From the NCBI GenBank assembly GCA_035547695.1, contig DASZUK010000018.1, positions 91,575 to 155,574 of the forward strand: a stretch of DNA of 64,000 nucleotides. The letters run 5' to 3'. Below are positions 41,780-50,033 of the stretch, in pieces. This DNA is from DASZUK01 sp035547695 (GTDB lineage: Bacteria > Actinomycetota > Acidimicrobiia > Acidimicrobiales > RAAP-2). The notes beneath the pieces were generated by a model. The model was not told the DNA's origin, ran no database searches, and saw only the letters and a list, made by a program, of their open reading frames with translations. The position numbers were made by a program, and so were the translations under genes. Position 1 is the stretch's first letter; every line of letters starts with the position of its first letter.

Positions 41780-43938
41780 CCCCCCGGCACCCGCTGCGCC
41801 CTGGCCGCGTGCCGGCGACGGCGGCCGGCGATCCAGGTCCGGGCCCACCAGGCCAGGAGGACGGCCAGGGCGACGGCGGTGAGCACGATGCCGACGATGG
41901 AGGTCGCCGTGGACCGGACCGTGAACTGCCCCTGGGCGATGACCAGGTTGCCGTCGGCGGTGTCCAACTGGGCCTGGATGGGCAGGTCACCGGAGCTGAG
42001 GGCCTCCACCTGGAACCGCACCGGGGTCGTGGGGTGGTCGATCGTCAGCTTCTGGCTGGACCCCTGCGGGAACTGGAACTTGGCGCCGCTCACCGACAGC
42101 CGGCCCACCACCCGGTAGGGGGCGGAGGAGACGATGGTGATGGGGATGGACCCGGTGCGGGCGGTCATGGTGATGTTCCGGCTGGTGGCGAAGGTGATCT
42201 CGGAGAGCTGCCCGTCGAGGGACTGGTTGAAGGTGGCCACGCCGGCGGACTGCCGGGCGGTGGGGAGGCTGGCGGCTTCGGAGGCGAGCAGGAGCTGGTC
42301 CAGTTGGGCCAGCACGGGGGTGGACCGGGGGCGCACCGCTGTGTCGAAGCCGGTCAGCCGGAGCCGGGCGGTGCTGATCTGGTGGGCGAGGGCCCGTGGC
42401 AGGGTCGGCCCGGCGCCGGACGCCTGCAGGTGGCGGGCTCCGGCGTTGTGGACGGCGTCGAAGAAGCCGTCGAGGGTGACCGGGGTGATGATCGGGTTTG
42501 TGGCCAGGCCGCGCAGGAGCGCGGCGTCGAACGTCCGGTCCGGGACCCAGCCGGACGGGGGGACCGCGACCACCCCGCGGCTCTTGGCGAACGGGAGCTC
42601 GAAGTGGATCATGGCCAGGTCGGCGAGGAGCTGGGCCGCCTCCAGGGCCGGGTCCTTGGGGTTCGAGGTGAAGTGGGTGGCCAGCTCGGTGTCGGCCGCC
42701 GCCGCCGGAACCGCCGCCGCGCCGCCGGTGAAGGACAACTGGAAGGTGGACGACCAGGTCTCGGCCCTTGTGGCCGGGGTGGCGGAGGCGAGCTGGTCGT
42801 CGGGCACGACCACCCGGGTGGCGGCCACCGGCGCGTCGGCCAGGCCGGTGCCGAGGGCGTTCCCGACCGCGCCGGTGGCCACCCAGGTGCGGGAGGTGCC
42901 GGCTTGGACCCCGAGGTTGCGCAGCACGGTGGCGCCCTGGGTCATCTGCCCTGTGATCTCGCCGGTCTCACCGGCGGCGGCCAGCGCTCCCAGGTCGATG
43001 GGCACGTAGGACTGGGGCGGGATCTCCCGGGTGGACGGGCTGTCGTGGGACATGGCCCTGATGTCGTCGGCGGCCACCTCGCCGGCGCCGCCCTCGGCGG
43101 CCAGGCCCTGCAGGGTCTGCGGCGACGGTTCCAGGGTGACCGGTACCTGGGGGTACTGGTCGAGGGATGTCACCAGCCCGGCCAGGGCGGTGGTGGTGGC
43201 CTTGGACGGCGGGGCCACGGCGCCGCCGGGGTCCCGGGCCCCATCCTTGATGGTGACCCGGCCGGCGACCGGGACCACCCAGGCGAACCGGAGGGCGGCT
43301 GTGGCTGTGCTCTTCTCCTGGACGTAGGTGAGGTAGGTCGTGAACCGGGCGAGGGTCCCGCCGTCCCGGCCCGGGGGGTACAGGGTCACGACCACCGGGT
43401 ACACCCCTGTGCAGGAACGTTGGGCCGGTGTGCACCGCAGGTCCAGGACCGGCGTCCCGGCGGCCGCCCCGGCTGCGGACGGATTGGACGGCACGACGTC
43501 CATGGCCAGGGCCACCCCGTGGTGCCCGCGGGCCGGCAGGTCGGCCACCGCCACCGGGTCGACGTGTGTCAGGGGGCTGCCCGGGGGGGTGCTGCTGTGC
43601 AGGGTCTGCTGGAACCGTGACGGGCTTGTCAGGGCCCGGTAGAGGGTGAGCCCCACCTCGGCGCCGGACGGCGTCCTGGCCCCGATGCCGAGGTCCAGGG
43701 TGAAGGTGGCCGGACCGGTGGCCGGGGGCTGCACCGTGGTTGTCTGGCCGAGAAGGGTCAGGAGGCCCTGCCCGGATGCGGCGCCTGAACCGGTCGTGCC
43801 TGTACCGGTCGCGGCAGCGCCGGCGGCGGCGGGGTCGACGACGACGGCCGCCGACCAGGGAAGGCCGACGACCAGCGAGGCTCCGAGGAGGGAGGCGACC
43901 ACCGCCGGCGCGGCGGACCGGACGCACCGCAAGGACAC
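41776..43938 (-). CDS. DUF6049 family secreted/membrane-anchored protein
   Basis: A 720-residue protein with an N-terminal signal or anchor (APAVVASLLGASLVVGLPW), a large extracytoplasmic part rich in Thr, Ala and Gly, and a C-terminal helix (TSIVGIVLTAVALAVLLAWW) with a basic cytosolic end (AGRRRRHAARAQR). DUF6049 proteins lie immediately before murJ throughout Actinobacteria (Rv3909 in M. tuberculosis) and are thought to serve envelope assembly; the molecular role is unknown. The outer part uses many ACA Thr codons. GTG at 43938 has TAGCGT 6 bases upstream. Divergent from cca. Confidence 0.88.
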   Translation of the reverse strand: MSLRCVRSAAPAVVASLLGASLVVGLPWSAAVVVDPAAAGAAATGTGTTGSGAASGQGLLTLLGQTTTVQPPATGPATFTLDLGIGARTPSGAEVGLTLYRALTSPSRFQQTLHSSTPPGSPLTHVDPVAVADLPARGHHGVALAMDVVPSNPSAAGAAAGTPVLDLRCTPAQRSCTGVYPVVVTLYPPGRDGGTLARFTTYLTYVQEKSTATAALRFAWVVPVAGRVTIKDGARDPGGAVAPPSKATTTALAGLVTSLDQYPQVPVTLEPSPQTLQGLAAEGGAGEVAADDIRAMSHDSPSTREIPPQSYVPIDLGALAAAGETGEITGQMTQGATVLRNLGVQAGTSRTWVATGAVGNALGTGLADAPVAATRVVVPDDQLASATPATRAETWSSTFQLSFTGGAAAVPAAAADTELATHFTSNPKDPALEAAQLLADLAMIHFELPFAKSRGVVAVPPSGWVPDRTFDAALLRGLATNPIITPVTLDGFFDAVHNAGARHLQASGAGPTLPRALAHQISTARLRLTGFDTAVRPRSTPVLAQLDQLLLASEAASLPTARQSAGVATFNQSLDGQLSEITFATSRNITMTARTGSIPITIVSSAPYRVVGRLSVSGAKFQFPQGSSQKLTIDHPTTPVRFQVEALSSGDLPIQAQLDTADGNLVIAQGQFTVRSTATSIVGIVLTAVALAVLLAWWARTWIAGRRRRHAARAQRVPGG

Positions 43939-43944
43939 CCGGCA

Positions 43945-43950
43945 ACGCTA
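43945..43950 (-). promoter_or_regulatory. Leaderless -10 element for the DUF6049 gene
   Basis: TAGCGT on the minus strand ends 6 bases before the GTG at 43938, with no ribosome site between. It forms a back-to-back pair with the cca element about 45 bases away. Confidence 0.5.
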
Positions 43951-43991
43951 ATCGGTGGCGGCCACCGCCCCCGGGCAGCCGGCCGGCGGAT

Positions 43992-43997
43992 TACCGT
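43992..43997 (+). promoter_or_regulatory. Leaderless -10 element for cca
   Basis: TACCGT ends 6 bases before the GTG at 44004; the spacer GAGCAG is too close to act as a normal ribosome site. Confidence 0.45.
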
Positions 43998-44003
43998 GAG
44001 CAG

Positions 44004-45449
44004 GTGCCGAGTAGTGCCGTCCCCGAACGGTTCCGGCCGCTGGTGGCGGCGACCACCGACCTGGCCGACCGGTTCGGCCGGGCCGGGCATTCGCTGTACC
44101 TGGTCGGGGGGTCGGTTCGTGATGCCCTGCTGGCCCCGGCGGGCGGCGGGCCTGCTGGCGCGGGGGGCGGTGCGGTGGACGACGAGGGGGATTACGACCT
44201 GACGACCGACGCCCGGCCGGACGACGTGGAGCGGATCGTGGCGGGCTGGGCCGACGCGGTGTGGACGCAGGGGAAGCGGTTCGGCACCATCGGCTGCCGC
44301 CACCGCGGCCGGACGTACGAGATCACCACCCACCGGGCCGAGGCGTACCGGCCGGACTCCCGGAAGCCGGAGGTGGTGTTCGGCGACGACATCGAGGCGG
44401 ACCTGTCCCGGCGGGACTTCACGGTCAACGCCATGGCGCTGAAGCTGCCGGACATGGCCCTGGTCGACCCGTTCAACGGGTTGGGCGACCTGGCGTCGGG
44501 GAACCTGCGGACGCCGCTCGATCCGGAGGTGTCGTTCGAGGACGACCCGCTGCGGATGCTCCGGGCGGCGCGGTTCGCGGCCCGGTACGGCCTGAAGCCG
44601 GAGGAGCGGCTGGTGGACGCGGTCCGGACTGGGCACGGCCGGCTGGCCATCGTGTCCGCGGAGCGGATACGGGACGAGCTGGACAAGATGATGGTGGTCG
44701 CGGTGCCGTCGGTGGCGCTGTGGTTCGTGGTGGACACCGGGCTGGCCGGCGAGTTCCTGCCCGAGCTGCCGGGGCTGGCCCTGGAGCAGGACCCGATCCA
44801 CCGGCACAAGGACGTGCTGGCCCACACCCTGGCGGTGGTCGACAAGACGTCGGCCGGCCGCGACCGCCCGGACCGGCTGCTCCGGCTGGCCGCCCTGTTC
44901 CACGACGTCGGCAAGCCCCGCACCCGGGCCTTCACGTCCGGCGGGGTCACCTTCCACCACCACGAGGTGGTGGGGGCCCGGATGACCCGGCAGCGGATGG
45001 AGGCGCTGCGGTACCCGAAGGACGAGCTGGAGACGGTGGTCCGGCTGGTGGAGCTGCACCTGCGGTTCCACACCTACCGGCTGGGATGGACCGACAAGGC
45101 GGTGCGCCGGTACGTCCGCGACGCCGGGCCCCTGCTGGAGCAGTTGAACGAGCTGACCCGGTGCGACTGCACCACCCGCAACGAGGCCAAGGCCCGGGCC
45201 CTGGGGCGGCGGATGGACGAGCTGGAGCGGCGGATCGGGGAGCTGCGGGAGCGGGAGGAGCTCGACGCCATCCGGCCGGACCTGGACGGCACCCAGGTCA
45301 TGGCCCGGTTGGGGCTGCCGCCGGGCCGCCAGGTCGGGGAGGCCCTGGCCTTCCTGCTGGACCTTCGGTTGGAGGAAGGGCCGCTGGGCGAGGAGGAGGC
45401 CGGCCGCCGGCTGGACCGGTGGTGGGCGGAGAAGAAGGGCGGCGGCTGA
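44004..45449 (+). CDS. cca: CCA tRNA nucleotidyltransferase
   Basis: A 481-residue class II nucleotidyltransferase that adds or repairs the CCA end of tRNAs. The head has LVGGSVRDALL and the catalytic DYDLTTDARPDDVERI, then GCRHRGRTYEITTHRAEAY, RRDFTVNAMALKL and EDDPLRMLRAARFAARYGL. A C-terminal HD domain (LAALFHDVGKPRTRAF, HHHEVVGARM) is present, as in other actinobacterial members (Rv3907c, pcnA). A short Gly/Ala-rich insertion separates the first two motifs. The GTG at 44004 is the only good start after the divergent DUF6049 promoter. Confidence 0.95.
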   Translation: MPSSAVPERFRPLVAATTDLADRFGRAGHSLYLVGGSVRDALLAPAGGGPAGAGGGAVDDEGDYDLTTDARPDDVERIVAGWADAVWTQGKRFGTIGCRHRGRTYEITTHRAEAYRPDSRKPEVVFGDDIEADLSRRDFTVNAMALKLPDMALVDPFNGLGDLASGNLRTPLDPEVSFEDDPLRMLRAARFAARYGLKPEERLVDAVRTGHGRLAIVSAERIRDELDKMMVVAVPSVALWFVVDTGLAGEFLPELPGLALEQDPIHRHKDVLAHTLAVVDKTSAGRDRPDRLLRLAALFHDVGKPRTRAFTSGGVTFHHHEVVGARMTRQRMEALRYPKDELETVVRLVELHLRFHTYRLGWTDKAVRRYVRDAGPLLEQLNELTRCDCTTRNEAKARALGRRMDELERRIGELREREELDAIRPDLDGTQVMARLGLPPGRQVGEALAFLLDLRLEEGPLGEEEAGRRLDRWWAEKKGGG

Positions 45450-45453
45450 CGCC

Positions 45454-45493
45454 CGGTCAGTCCTCCGGCCAGGCGGTCAGTCCTCCGGCCAGG
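45454..45493. repeat. 20-bp perfect tandem duplication over the ino1 stop codon
   Basis: CGGTCAGTCCTCCGGCCAGG is present twice without spacer (45454-45473, 45474-45493). The inner copy contains the ino1 stop codon (minus strand) and its last codons; the outer copy repeats them downstream in another frame. Confidence 0.92.
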
Positions 45494-46574
45494 ACGGGCC
45501 GGGGTGGCCGGCGGCGAACTCCTCGACGAGGCGGTGGGCGTCGTCGTCGTGGTACTGCACCGGGGGGGACTTCATGAAGTAGGAGGACGGGCCCAGCAGC
45601 GGGCCGCCGACGCCCCGGTCGAGGGCCAGCTTGGCGCAGCGGACGGCGTCGATGATGACGCCGGCGGAGTTGGGGGAGTCCCAGACCTCCAGCTTGAGCT
45701 CCAGGTTCAGGGGGACGTCACCGAAGTTGCGGCCCTCCATGCGGATGTAGGCCCACTTGCGGTCCTTCAGCCACGGCACGTGGTCGGACGGGCCGATGTG
45801 GACGTCGTCGGCCGGCAGGGCGGCGTGCTCGATCTGGCTGGTGACGGCCTGGGTCTTGGACACCTTCTTGGACTCCAGGCGGTCCCGCTCCAGCATGTTG
45901 CGGAAGTCCATGTTGCCACCGACGTTGAGCTGGTAGGTGTGGTCGAGGGCCAGGCCGCGGTCCTCGAAGAGGCGGGTGAGGATGCGGTGGACGATGGTGG
46001 AGCCGACCTGGCTCTTGATGTCGTCGCCGACGATCGGGACCCCGGCGTCCCGGAAGCGGCGGGCCCAGTCCGGGTCGGAGGCGATGAACACCGGGATGGC
46101 GTTGACGAAGGCGACCCTGGCGTCCAGGCAGGCCTGGGCGTAGTACCGCTGGGCGTCCTCGGAGCCGACCGGCAGGTAGGACACCAGGACGTCGGCCCGG
46201 GCGTCGCGGAGGGCCTGGGCCACGTCCACCGGGGACTCCGGGGACTCCTCGACGACGTCCTTGTAGTACCGGCCCAACCCGTCCAGGGTGGGGCCGCGCT
46301 GGACGGTCACGCCGAGGTCGCCGACCTCGGCGAACCGGATGGTGTTGTTGAGGCCGGCGAACACCGCCTTGCCGAGGTCGGTGCCGACCTTGGTGACGTC
46401 CACGTCGAAGGCGGCCACCGGTACCAGGTCCCGGACGTGGTACCCGCCCAGCTCCACGTGCATCAACCCCGGCACCACGTCGGCCGGTGTGGCGTCCTTG
46501 TAGTACGAGATGCCCTGGATCAGGGAGCTGGCGCAGTTGCCCACGCCGGCGATGGCCACCCGGACGGTGCTCAT
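45477..46574 (-). CDS. ino1: Inositol-3-phosphate synthase
   Basis: A 365-residue NAD-dependent enzyme converting glucose-6-phosphate to 1D-myo-inositol-3-phosphate, the first step to phosphatidylinositol, mycothiol and related glycolipids. The Rossmann start is STVRVAIAGVGNCASSLIQG; other family motifs are VSYLPVGSEDAQRYYAQACL, GDDIKSQVGSTIVHRIL, LNVGGNMDFRNMLERDRL, SKTQAVTSQI and DAVRCAKLALDRG. The ATG at 46574 has AGGAGGAG upstream and overlaps the padR stop (ATGA). It forms a padR-ino1 operon whose promoter holds a PadR-type palindrome. Same order as Rv0047c-Rv0046c. Confidence 0.97.
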   Translation of the reverse strand: MSTVRVAIAGVGNCASSLIQGISYYKDATPADVVPGLMHVELGGYHVRDLVPVAAFDVDVTKVGTDLGKAVFAGLNNTIRFAEVGDLGVTVQRGPTLDGLGRYYKDVVEESPESPVDVAQALRDARADVLVSYLPVGSEDAQRYYAQACLDARVAFVNAIPVFIASDPDWARRFRDAGVPIVGDDIKSQVGSTIVHRILTRLFEDRGLALDHTYQLNVGGNMDFRNMLERDRLESKKVSKTQAVTSQIEHAALPADDVHIGPSDHVPWLKDRKWAYIRMEGRNFGDVPLNLELKLEVWDSPNSAGVIIDAVRCAKLALDRGVGGPLLGPSSYFMKSPPVQYHDDDAHRLVEEFAAGHPGPSWPED

Positions 46575-47242
46575 TGACGGTCTCCTCCTCTGCCGTGTGT
46601 GCTGCCTTGCCTGTGCACGGCTTGCGTGTGCACCGCGGCCGGCTGCAGCGCCGCCGGCCGCTCTGCTTCGATCAACCGGTCCAGCCACCGGATGTCCTGC
46701 TGCACCCCCTCGGCGGTGTGCTCCACCACCGACCGGGCGTAGACGTCGAGGGCCCCTTCCACGCTGGCCGCCTGCACCTCGCCGAGCCGCTGGACCAGTT
46801 GGGCCCGGCGCCGTTCGAGCAGGGCCATCCGGGCCTGGGGGGCCAGGTGGCGGGCGAACGCCAGCCGCAGCCCGAAGCTCCGGGCGTCGTCGGGGGCGCC
46901 GTTCTCGGCCAGCAACTGGGTGAACAGCAGCCGGCCGTGGTCGGTGATGCGGTACACCTTGCGGGACCGCCGGCCGCGGCTGCCGGCCCGCCGGCGGGCC
47001 CGCAGCACCGCCCACTCGCCGCTGAGCGACCCGGTCGGGGGGACGGGCGCCGGCGCCGTGGCGTCCCCGTCGGGCTCCACCGCCTGGACCGCGCCGGCGG
47101 CCTCCAACCGGGCCAGGGCGGGGTACAGGGAGCCGTAGGACACGTTGGCCAGCAGGCCCAGCCCTTCCCGGAGCTGTCGCCGGATCTCGTAGCCGTGCAG
47201 CTCCCGCTCCTCCAGGAGCCCCAGGATGGCCAGGTCCAACAT
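46571..47242 (-). CDS. PadR family transcriptional regulator
   Basis: A 223-residue PadR-like regulator. The winged helix is at the start (LDLAILGLLEERELHGYEIR, NVSYGSLYPALARLEAAGAV), with a wing lengthened by a Pro/Ala/Gly insertion, then SRKVYRITDHGRLLF and a C-terminal helical dimerisation domain (residues ~125-205). The tail is His/Gln-rich and disordered. It precedes ino1 in one operon, so it probably controls inositol synthesis; the effector is unknown. The ATG at 47242 has no Shine-Dalgarno, and TATAGT lies 7 bases upstream, within a palindrome that is likely its own operator. Confidence 0.93.
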   Translation of the reverse strand: MLDLAILGLLEERELHGYEIRRQLREGLGLLANVSYGSLYPALARLEAAGAVQAVEPDGDATAPAPVPPTGSLSGEWAVLRARRRAGSRGRRSRKVYRITDHGRLLFTQLLAENGAPDDARSFGLRLAFARHLAPQARMALLERRRAQLVQRLGEVQAASVEGALDVYARSVVEHTAEGVQQDIRWLDRLIEAERPAALQPAAVHTQAVHRQGSTHGRGGDRQ

Positions 47243-47249
47243 CGCGACA

Positions 47250-47268
47250 ACTATATCGGTTCGATATA
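47250..47268 (-). promoter_or_regulatory. padR-ino1 leaderless promoter with overlapping palindromic operator
   Basis: TATATCG-GTT-CGATATA (47252-47268) is a perfect 7-bp palindrome with a 3-base centre, AT-rich in a GC-rich setting. On the minus strand it overlaps the -10 hexamer TATAGT (47250-47255), which ends 7 bases before the padR ATG. Binding here would block the promoter, fitting autorepression by PadR. Inference from position and symmetry. Confidence 0.75.
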
Positions 47269-47374
47269 ACGGGCGCGTGATGTCGGGTGACGGGACGGCG
47301 ACGGGACCCGGTCGGCGGGGCCTGCCGGGCGGTGGTGAGGGCACGGTCCGGGTGTAGCGACGGCCACCGGGCGC

Positions 47375-47380
47375 TAGCCT
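47375..47380 (+). promoter_or_regulatory. Near-leaderless -10 element for the DUF5318 gene
   Basis: TAGCCT ends 8 bases before the GTG at 47389, with CTGGGGCC between. Confidence 0.4.
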
Positions 47381-47388
47381 CTGGGGCC

Positions 47389-47823
47389 GTGACCGTGACC
47401 TCCGGGCAGGGGGCGTCGGGGAGACCCGAGGCGCCGGGTGTGGAGGCACGCGTCGAGTACCGGCTGGCCCGCAACGCGGTGGTCCGGGACGTCCGGCGGG
47501 GCCGGCTGGGCACCGTGGACGTCTGCGACGCCCACCCCGAGCTGCTGCGGGCGGCCCGCAACGTGGGGAAGCCGTCCGGGGAGGACTGCCCGATCTGCGA
47601 GTCCGCCGGCACGGTGCAGGTGACGTACGTCTTCGGGGCCGGCCTGCCGCCCGGTGGGCGGTGCCCCGGGACGATGGCCGAGCTGAACCGGCTCCGTCGA
47701 CGGCCCGAACCGGTGCTCTGCTACGACGTGGAGGTCTGCCCGGACTGTGCCTGGCACCACCTCACCCGGAAGTACCCGGCCGGCGGCCGGGTGGCCCGGG
47801 CCCGGCGGACCGCCGGTAGCTGA
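47389..47823 (+). CDS. DUF5318 protein with zinc-ribbon-like cysteines
   Basis: A 144-residue protein of the actinobacterial DUF5318 family. RNAVVRDVRRGRLGTVDVCDAH is followed by two Cys pairs, GEDCPICESAG and YDVEVCPDCAWHHL, which could bind one zinc. Mycobacterial Rv0049 is the homologue and sits between padR-ino1 and ponA1; here panB follows instead and ponA1 is missing. Function unknown; nucleic-acid or protein binding is possible. Tandem repeats lie directly after its stop. Confidence 0.85.
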   Translation: MTVTSGQGASGRPEAPGVEARVEYRLARNAVVRDVRRGRLGTVDVCDAHPELLRAARNVGKPSGEDCPICESAGTVQVTYVFGAGLPPGGRCPGTMAELNRLRRRPEPVLCYDVEVCPDCAWHHLTRKYPAGGRVARARRTAGS

Positions 47824-47880
47824 CCCACCCGGGCAGTTGGCCCACCCGGGCAGCTACCTCACCCGGGCAGTTGGCCCACC
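47824..47880. repeat. Tandem CCACCCGGGCAGTTGGC repeats after DUF5318
   Basis: Three imperfect units of ~18 bases, each with the palindrome CACCCGGGCAG core (CCCGGG), follow the stop codon. The middle unit has AGCTACCT in place of AGTTGGCC. The remaining gap up to panB holds one more palindrome (47997-48011). Confidence 0.8.
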
Positions 47881-47996
47881 ACCGCCGTCTCGGGGCGGAC
47901 CGGGTCGTCCGACATCGACCCCTGGACCTCGGGCGGCCGAGGGGGCAGGATGGTGGGGCAGGGCTGCACGGCCAGCCGGCGGTACCTGCGACGCGA

Positions 47997-48011
47997 CGCC
48001 GAATTTCGGCG
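47997..48011. promoter_or_regulatory. Palindrome CGCCGAA-T-TTCGGCG upstream of panB
   Basis: A perfect 7-bp inverted repeat around a single T, about 45 bases before the panB ATG, in its promoter or leader. It could be an operator; no regulator is identified. Confidence 0.4.
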
Positions 48012-48054
48012 CAGCATCACGTCTCTGCAAGGCTCCGCAAAAGGAGGGCATGCC

Positions 48055-48972
48055 ATGTCCAGCCCTACCCCGTCCGTTTCGCCCACTCCCGGTCCGGGAC
48101 CGGCGGCGGCCAAGCCGATGACGGTGCCGCTGGTCCGGGCGCGCAAGCGCCGGGACGGGGCGGAGCCGTTGGTGATGGTGACCGCCTACGACGAGCCGGC
48201 GGCCCGGATCGCCGACGCCGCCGGCGTCGACATCGTCCTGGTCGGGGACTCGGTGGCCAACAACGTGCTGGGCTACGACGACACCCTGCACGTCACCATC
48301 GACGACATGGCCCGGCACACCGCCGCGGTGGCCCGGGCCCGGCCGCGGTGCCTGGTGGTCGGGGACATGCCGTGGATGAGCTACCACCTGTCGGTGGAGG
48401 ACGCGGTCCGCAACGCCGCCACCCTGGTCCGGGCGGGGGCCGGGGCGGTCAAGCTGGAGGGGGGGCGGGCCCGGCTGCCGGTGGTGGAGGGCATCATCCG
48501 GGCCGAGATCCCGGTGATGGGCCACCTGGGGCTGACGCCGCAGTCGGTGCTGGCCATGGGGGGGTACCGGGTGCAGGGGCGGAGCGCGGACGCCGCCCAG
48601 GCGTTGAAGGACGCCGCCAAGGCGCTGGCCGCGGCGGGCTGCTTCGCCCTGGTGCTGGAGGGGGTGCCCGACGTGGTGGCGGCCGCGGTCACCGAGGCGG
48701 TGGACGTGCCCACCATCGGGATCGGGGCCGGCCCGGCCTGCGACGGCCAGGTGCTGGTGTTCCACGACCTCCTGGGGCTGGGGGCGAGGAAGCCGCCGAA
48801 GTTCGTCCGGCAGTACGCCGACCTGGGCCGGCTGGCCACGGAGGCCGTCGCGGCCTATGCCGCCGACGTCCGCAGCGGGGCGTTCCCGAGCGACGACGAG
48901 AGCTACCACGCCTCGGCGGAGCTGCAGGACGCCCTGTCCATCGAGGACGACGAGATCGAGGGCCCGGTCTGA
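48055..48972 (+). CDS. panB: 3-methyl-2-oxobutanoate hydroxymethyltransferase
   Basis: A 305-residue PanB, the first enzyme of pantothenate (and so CoA) synthesis, transferring a hydroxymethyl group from methylene-THF to ketoisovalerate. Motifs: VMVTAYDEPAARIADAAGVD, LVGDSVANNVLGYDDTL, VGDMPWMSYHLS, GAGAVKLEGG, PVMGHLGLTPQSV, GAGPACDGQVLVFHDLLGL. The Asp residues of VGDS and VGDM bind Mg. The N-terminal ~25 residues are a Pro/Ser-rich leader. AAAGGAGG lies 7 bases before the ATG. Not part of the conserved origin order, so its place here looks specific to this lineage. Confidence 0.97.
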   Translation: MSSPTPSVSPTPGPGPAAAKPMTVPLVRARKRRDGAEPLVMVTAYDEPAARIADAAGVDIVLVGDSVANNVLGYDDTLHVTIDDMARHTAAVARARPRCLVVGDMPWMSYHLSVEDAVRNAATLVRAGAGAVKLEGGRARLPVVEGIIRAEIPVMGHLGLTPQSVLAMGGYRVQGRSADAAQALKDAAKALAAAGCFALVLEGVPDVVAAAVTEAVDVPTIGIGAGPACDGQVLVFHDLLGLGARKPPKFVRQYADLGRLATEAVAAYAADVRSGAFPSDDESYHASAELQDALSIEDDEIEGPV

Positions 48973-49008
48973 GGGGGGCCGGCCGGCCGAGGGGGGCCTG
49001 GCCGGCGG

Positions 49009-49020
49009 CCGTCGGCAATG
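49009..49020. repeat. 12-bp direct repeat flanking the low-GC insert (second copy 50349-50360)
   Basis: CCGTCGGCAATG occurs at 49009-49020, just after panB, and again at 50349-50360 near the end of the winged-helix gene. The two copies bracket the low-GC DUF3800 stretch, as expected for an insertion target or crossover site, although a chance match is possible. Confidence 0.4.
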
Positions 49021-49114
49021 GCGTCAGTCTCGGGCGCGTGGGAAGTCCGTGCTCCAGGGACTACCGCATCTCCCATTGCGCAAACCCGTTTTTGGCGGGG
49101 TACCCTATCCGCCG

Positions 49115-49855
49115 ATGTCGGGAATTTTTAGGGTTTATGTAGATGAGTCAGGTGACCGTGGATGGAGCGCAGCCTCTTCACCGGTGTTTATCCTGGTGGC
49201 CCTCATTGTTCCAGACGAAATTGACGGTGAATTGAGAGTTATGAGGGATCGGATGTGTGCCGATCTTGATAAGCCGATCGATACGGTTCTCCATTGGGCT
49301 CAGAATATCAAACAACACAGCCAGCGTAAGTATGTCTGTAAAGCCCTCGGAGGGAGTGGTGCCAAGCTGGCATACGTAGTTGTCGATAAGGCGACGTGCT
49401 CCAACACACCCGACGGCATGGGGGATCACGTGAAGATGTACAACTACGCCTTGCGGCGTCTGCTCGAACGCATCTCCTGGTTCGCCCACGGACGAAATCG
49501 GGATGTACATCTGGCGATTGCTCATGTGAGAAACTTTAAGTATCCAGCCCTGGATAGCTATCTCTCACTGTTGAAGACTCTCCGAACGACTATTCGTTGG
49601 AACCGGTTGGTTTCCATAAAGATCAAAGACACGACTCAGCGGCAACTACTTCAGTTCGCCGATATCGCAGCCGGTGCGCTTTCAGCCGCCATTGTCGCAG
49701 ACAGATTCGGAGCCGTTGAGTACGGTTACTTGGAAGAGCTCCAGGGCATGATCTATCGCCATACCCCTGGAAAGGTGACGACCTACGGGCTGCACGTCGT
49801 CACCGACGACCGGTTGTTGAGGTCGCAACCTTGGTGGGGCGCCTTCCCCAACTAG
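49115..49855 (+). CDS. DUF3800 protein in a low-GC insert
   Basis: A 246-residue protein. It begins GIFRVYVDESGDRGW, the DUF3800 hallmark (acidic DES-GD strand), and later has HVRNFKYPALDSYLSLLK and QLLQFADIAAGALSAAIVAD, whose Asp is the other conserved acid. The fold is thought to be RNase H-like, and the family is common on phages and mobile or defence islands; no activity is proven. Base and codon use differ sharply from neighbours: many A/T-ending codons and GC near 50% by eye, so recent transfer is likely. ATG at 49115; TACCCT lies 8 bases before. Confidence 0.85.
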   Translation: MSGIFRVYVDESGDRGWSAASSPVFILVALIVPDEIDGELRVMRDRMCADLDKPIDTVLHWAQNIKQHSQRKYVCKALGGSGAKLAYVVVDKATCSNTPDGMGDHVKMYNYALRRLLERISWFAHGRNRDVHLAIAHVRNFKYPALDSYLSLLKTLRTTIRWNRLVSIKIKDTTQRQLLQFADIAAGALSAAIVADRFGAVEYGYLEELQGMIYRHTPGKVTTYGLHVVTDDRLLRSQPWWGAFPN

Positions 49856-49866
49856 GGAGGCCCCAA

Positions 49867-49971
49867 CGAGGGAGGATCGGCAGGGGTCCCGGCTGGCCTT
49901 GGCCACCGAGGTGGATGTTACGGTCACCCGCAACGGCCGAGTGATCGGGCACCCCTGCCGATGCTCCCTCG
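49867..49971. repeat. 24-bp imperfect inverted repeat after DUF3800
   Basis: The arm at 49867-49890 (CGAGGGAGGATCGGCAGGGG onward) is matched by the reverse complement of 49948-49971 at 22 of 24 positions, with a 57-base spacer. The arms share the core ATCGGCAGGGGT exactly. It could be a large terminator hairpin, an RNA structure or the remains of a small mobile element. No gene is assigned to 49856-50033. Confidence 0.75.
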
Positions 49972-50033
49972 CAATTCAGGTTGTCACAAGACTACCCTCT
50001 TTTCAACCAACTTTCAAGAAACAGGAAAGTGAA

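Noticed and set aside
47880..48054. Riboswitch upstream of panB
   Set aside because: Only a short palindrome and low-complexity repeats are seen; no known aptamer core could be recognised.
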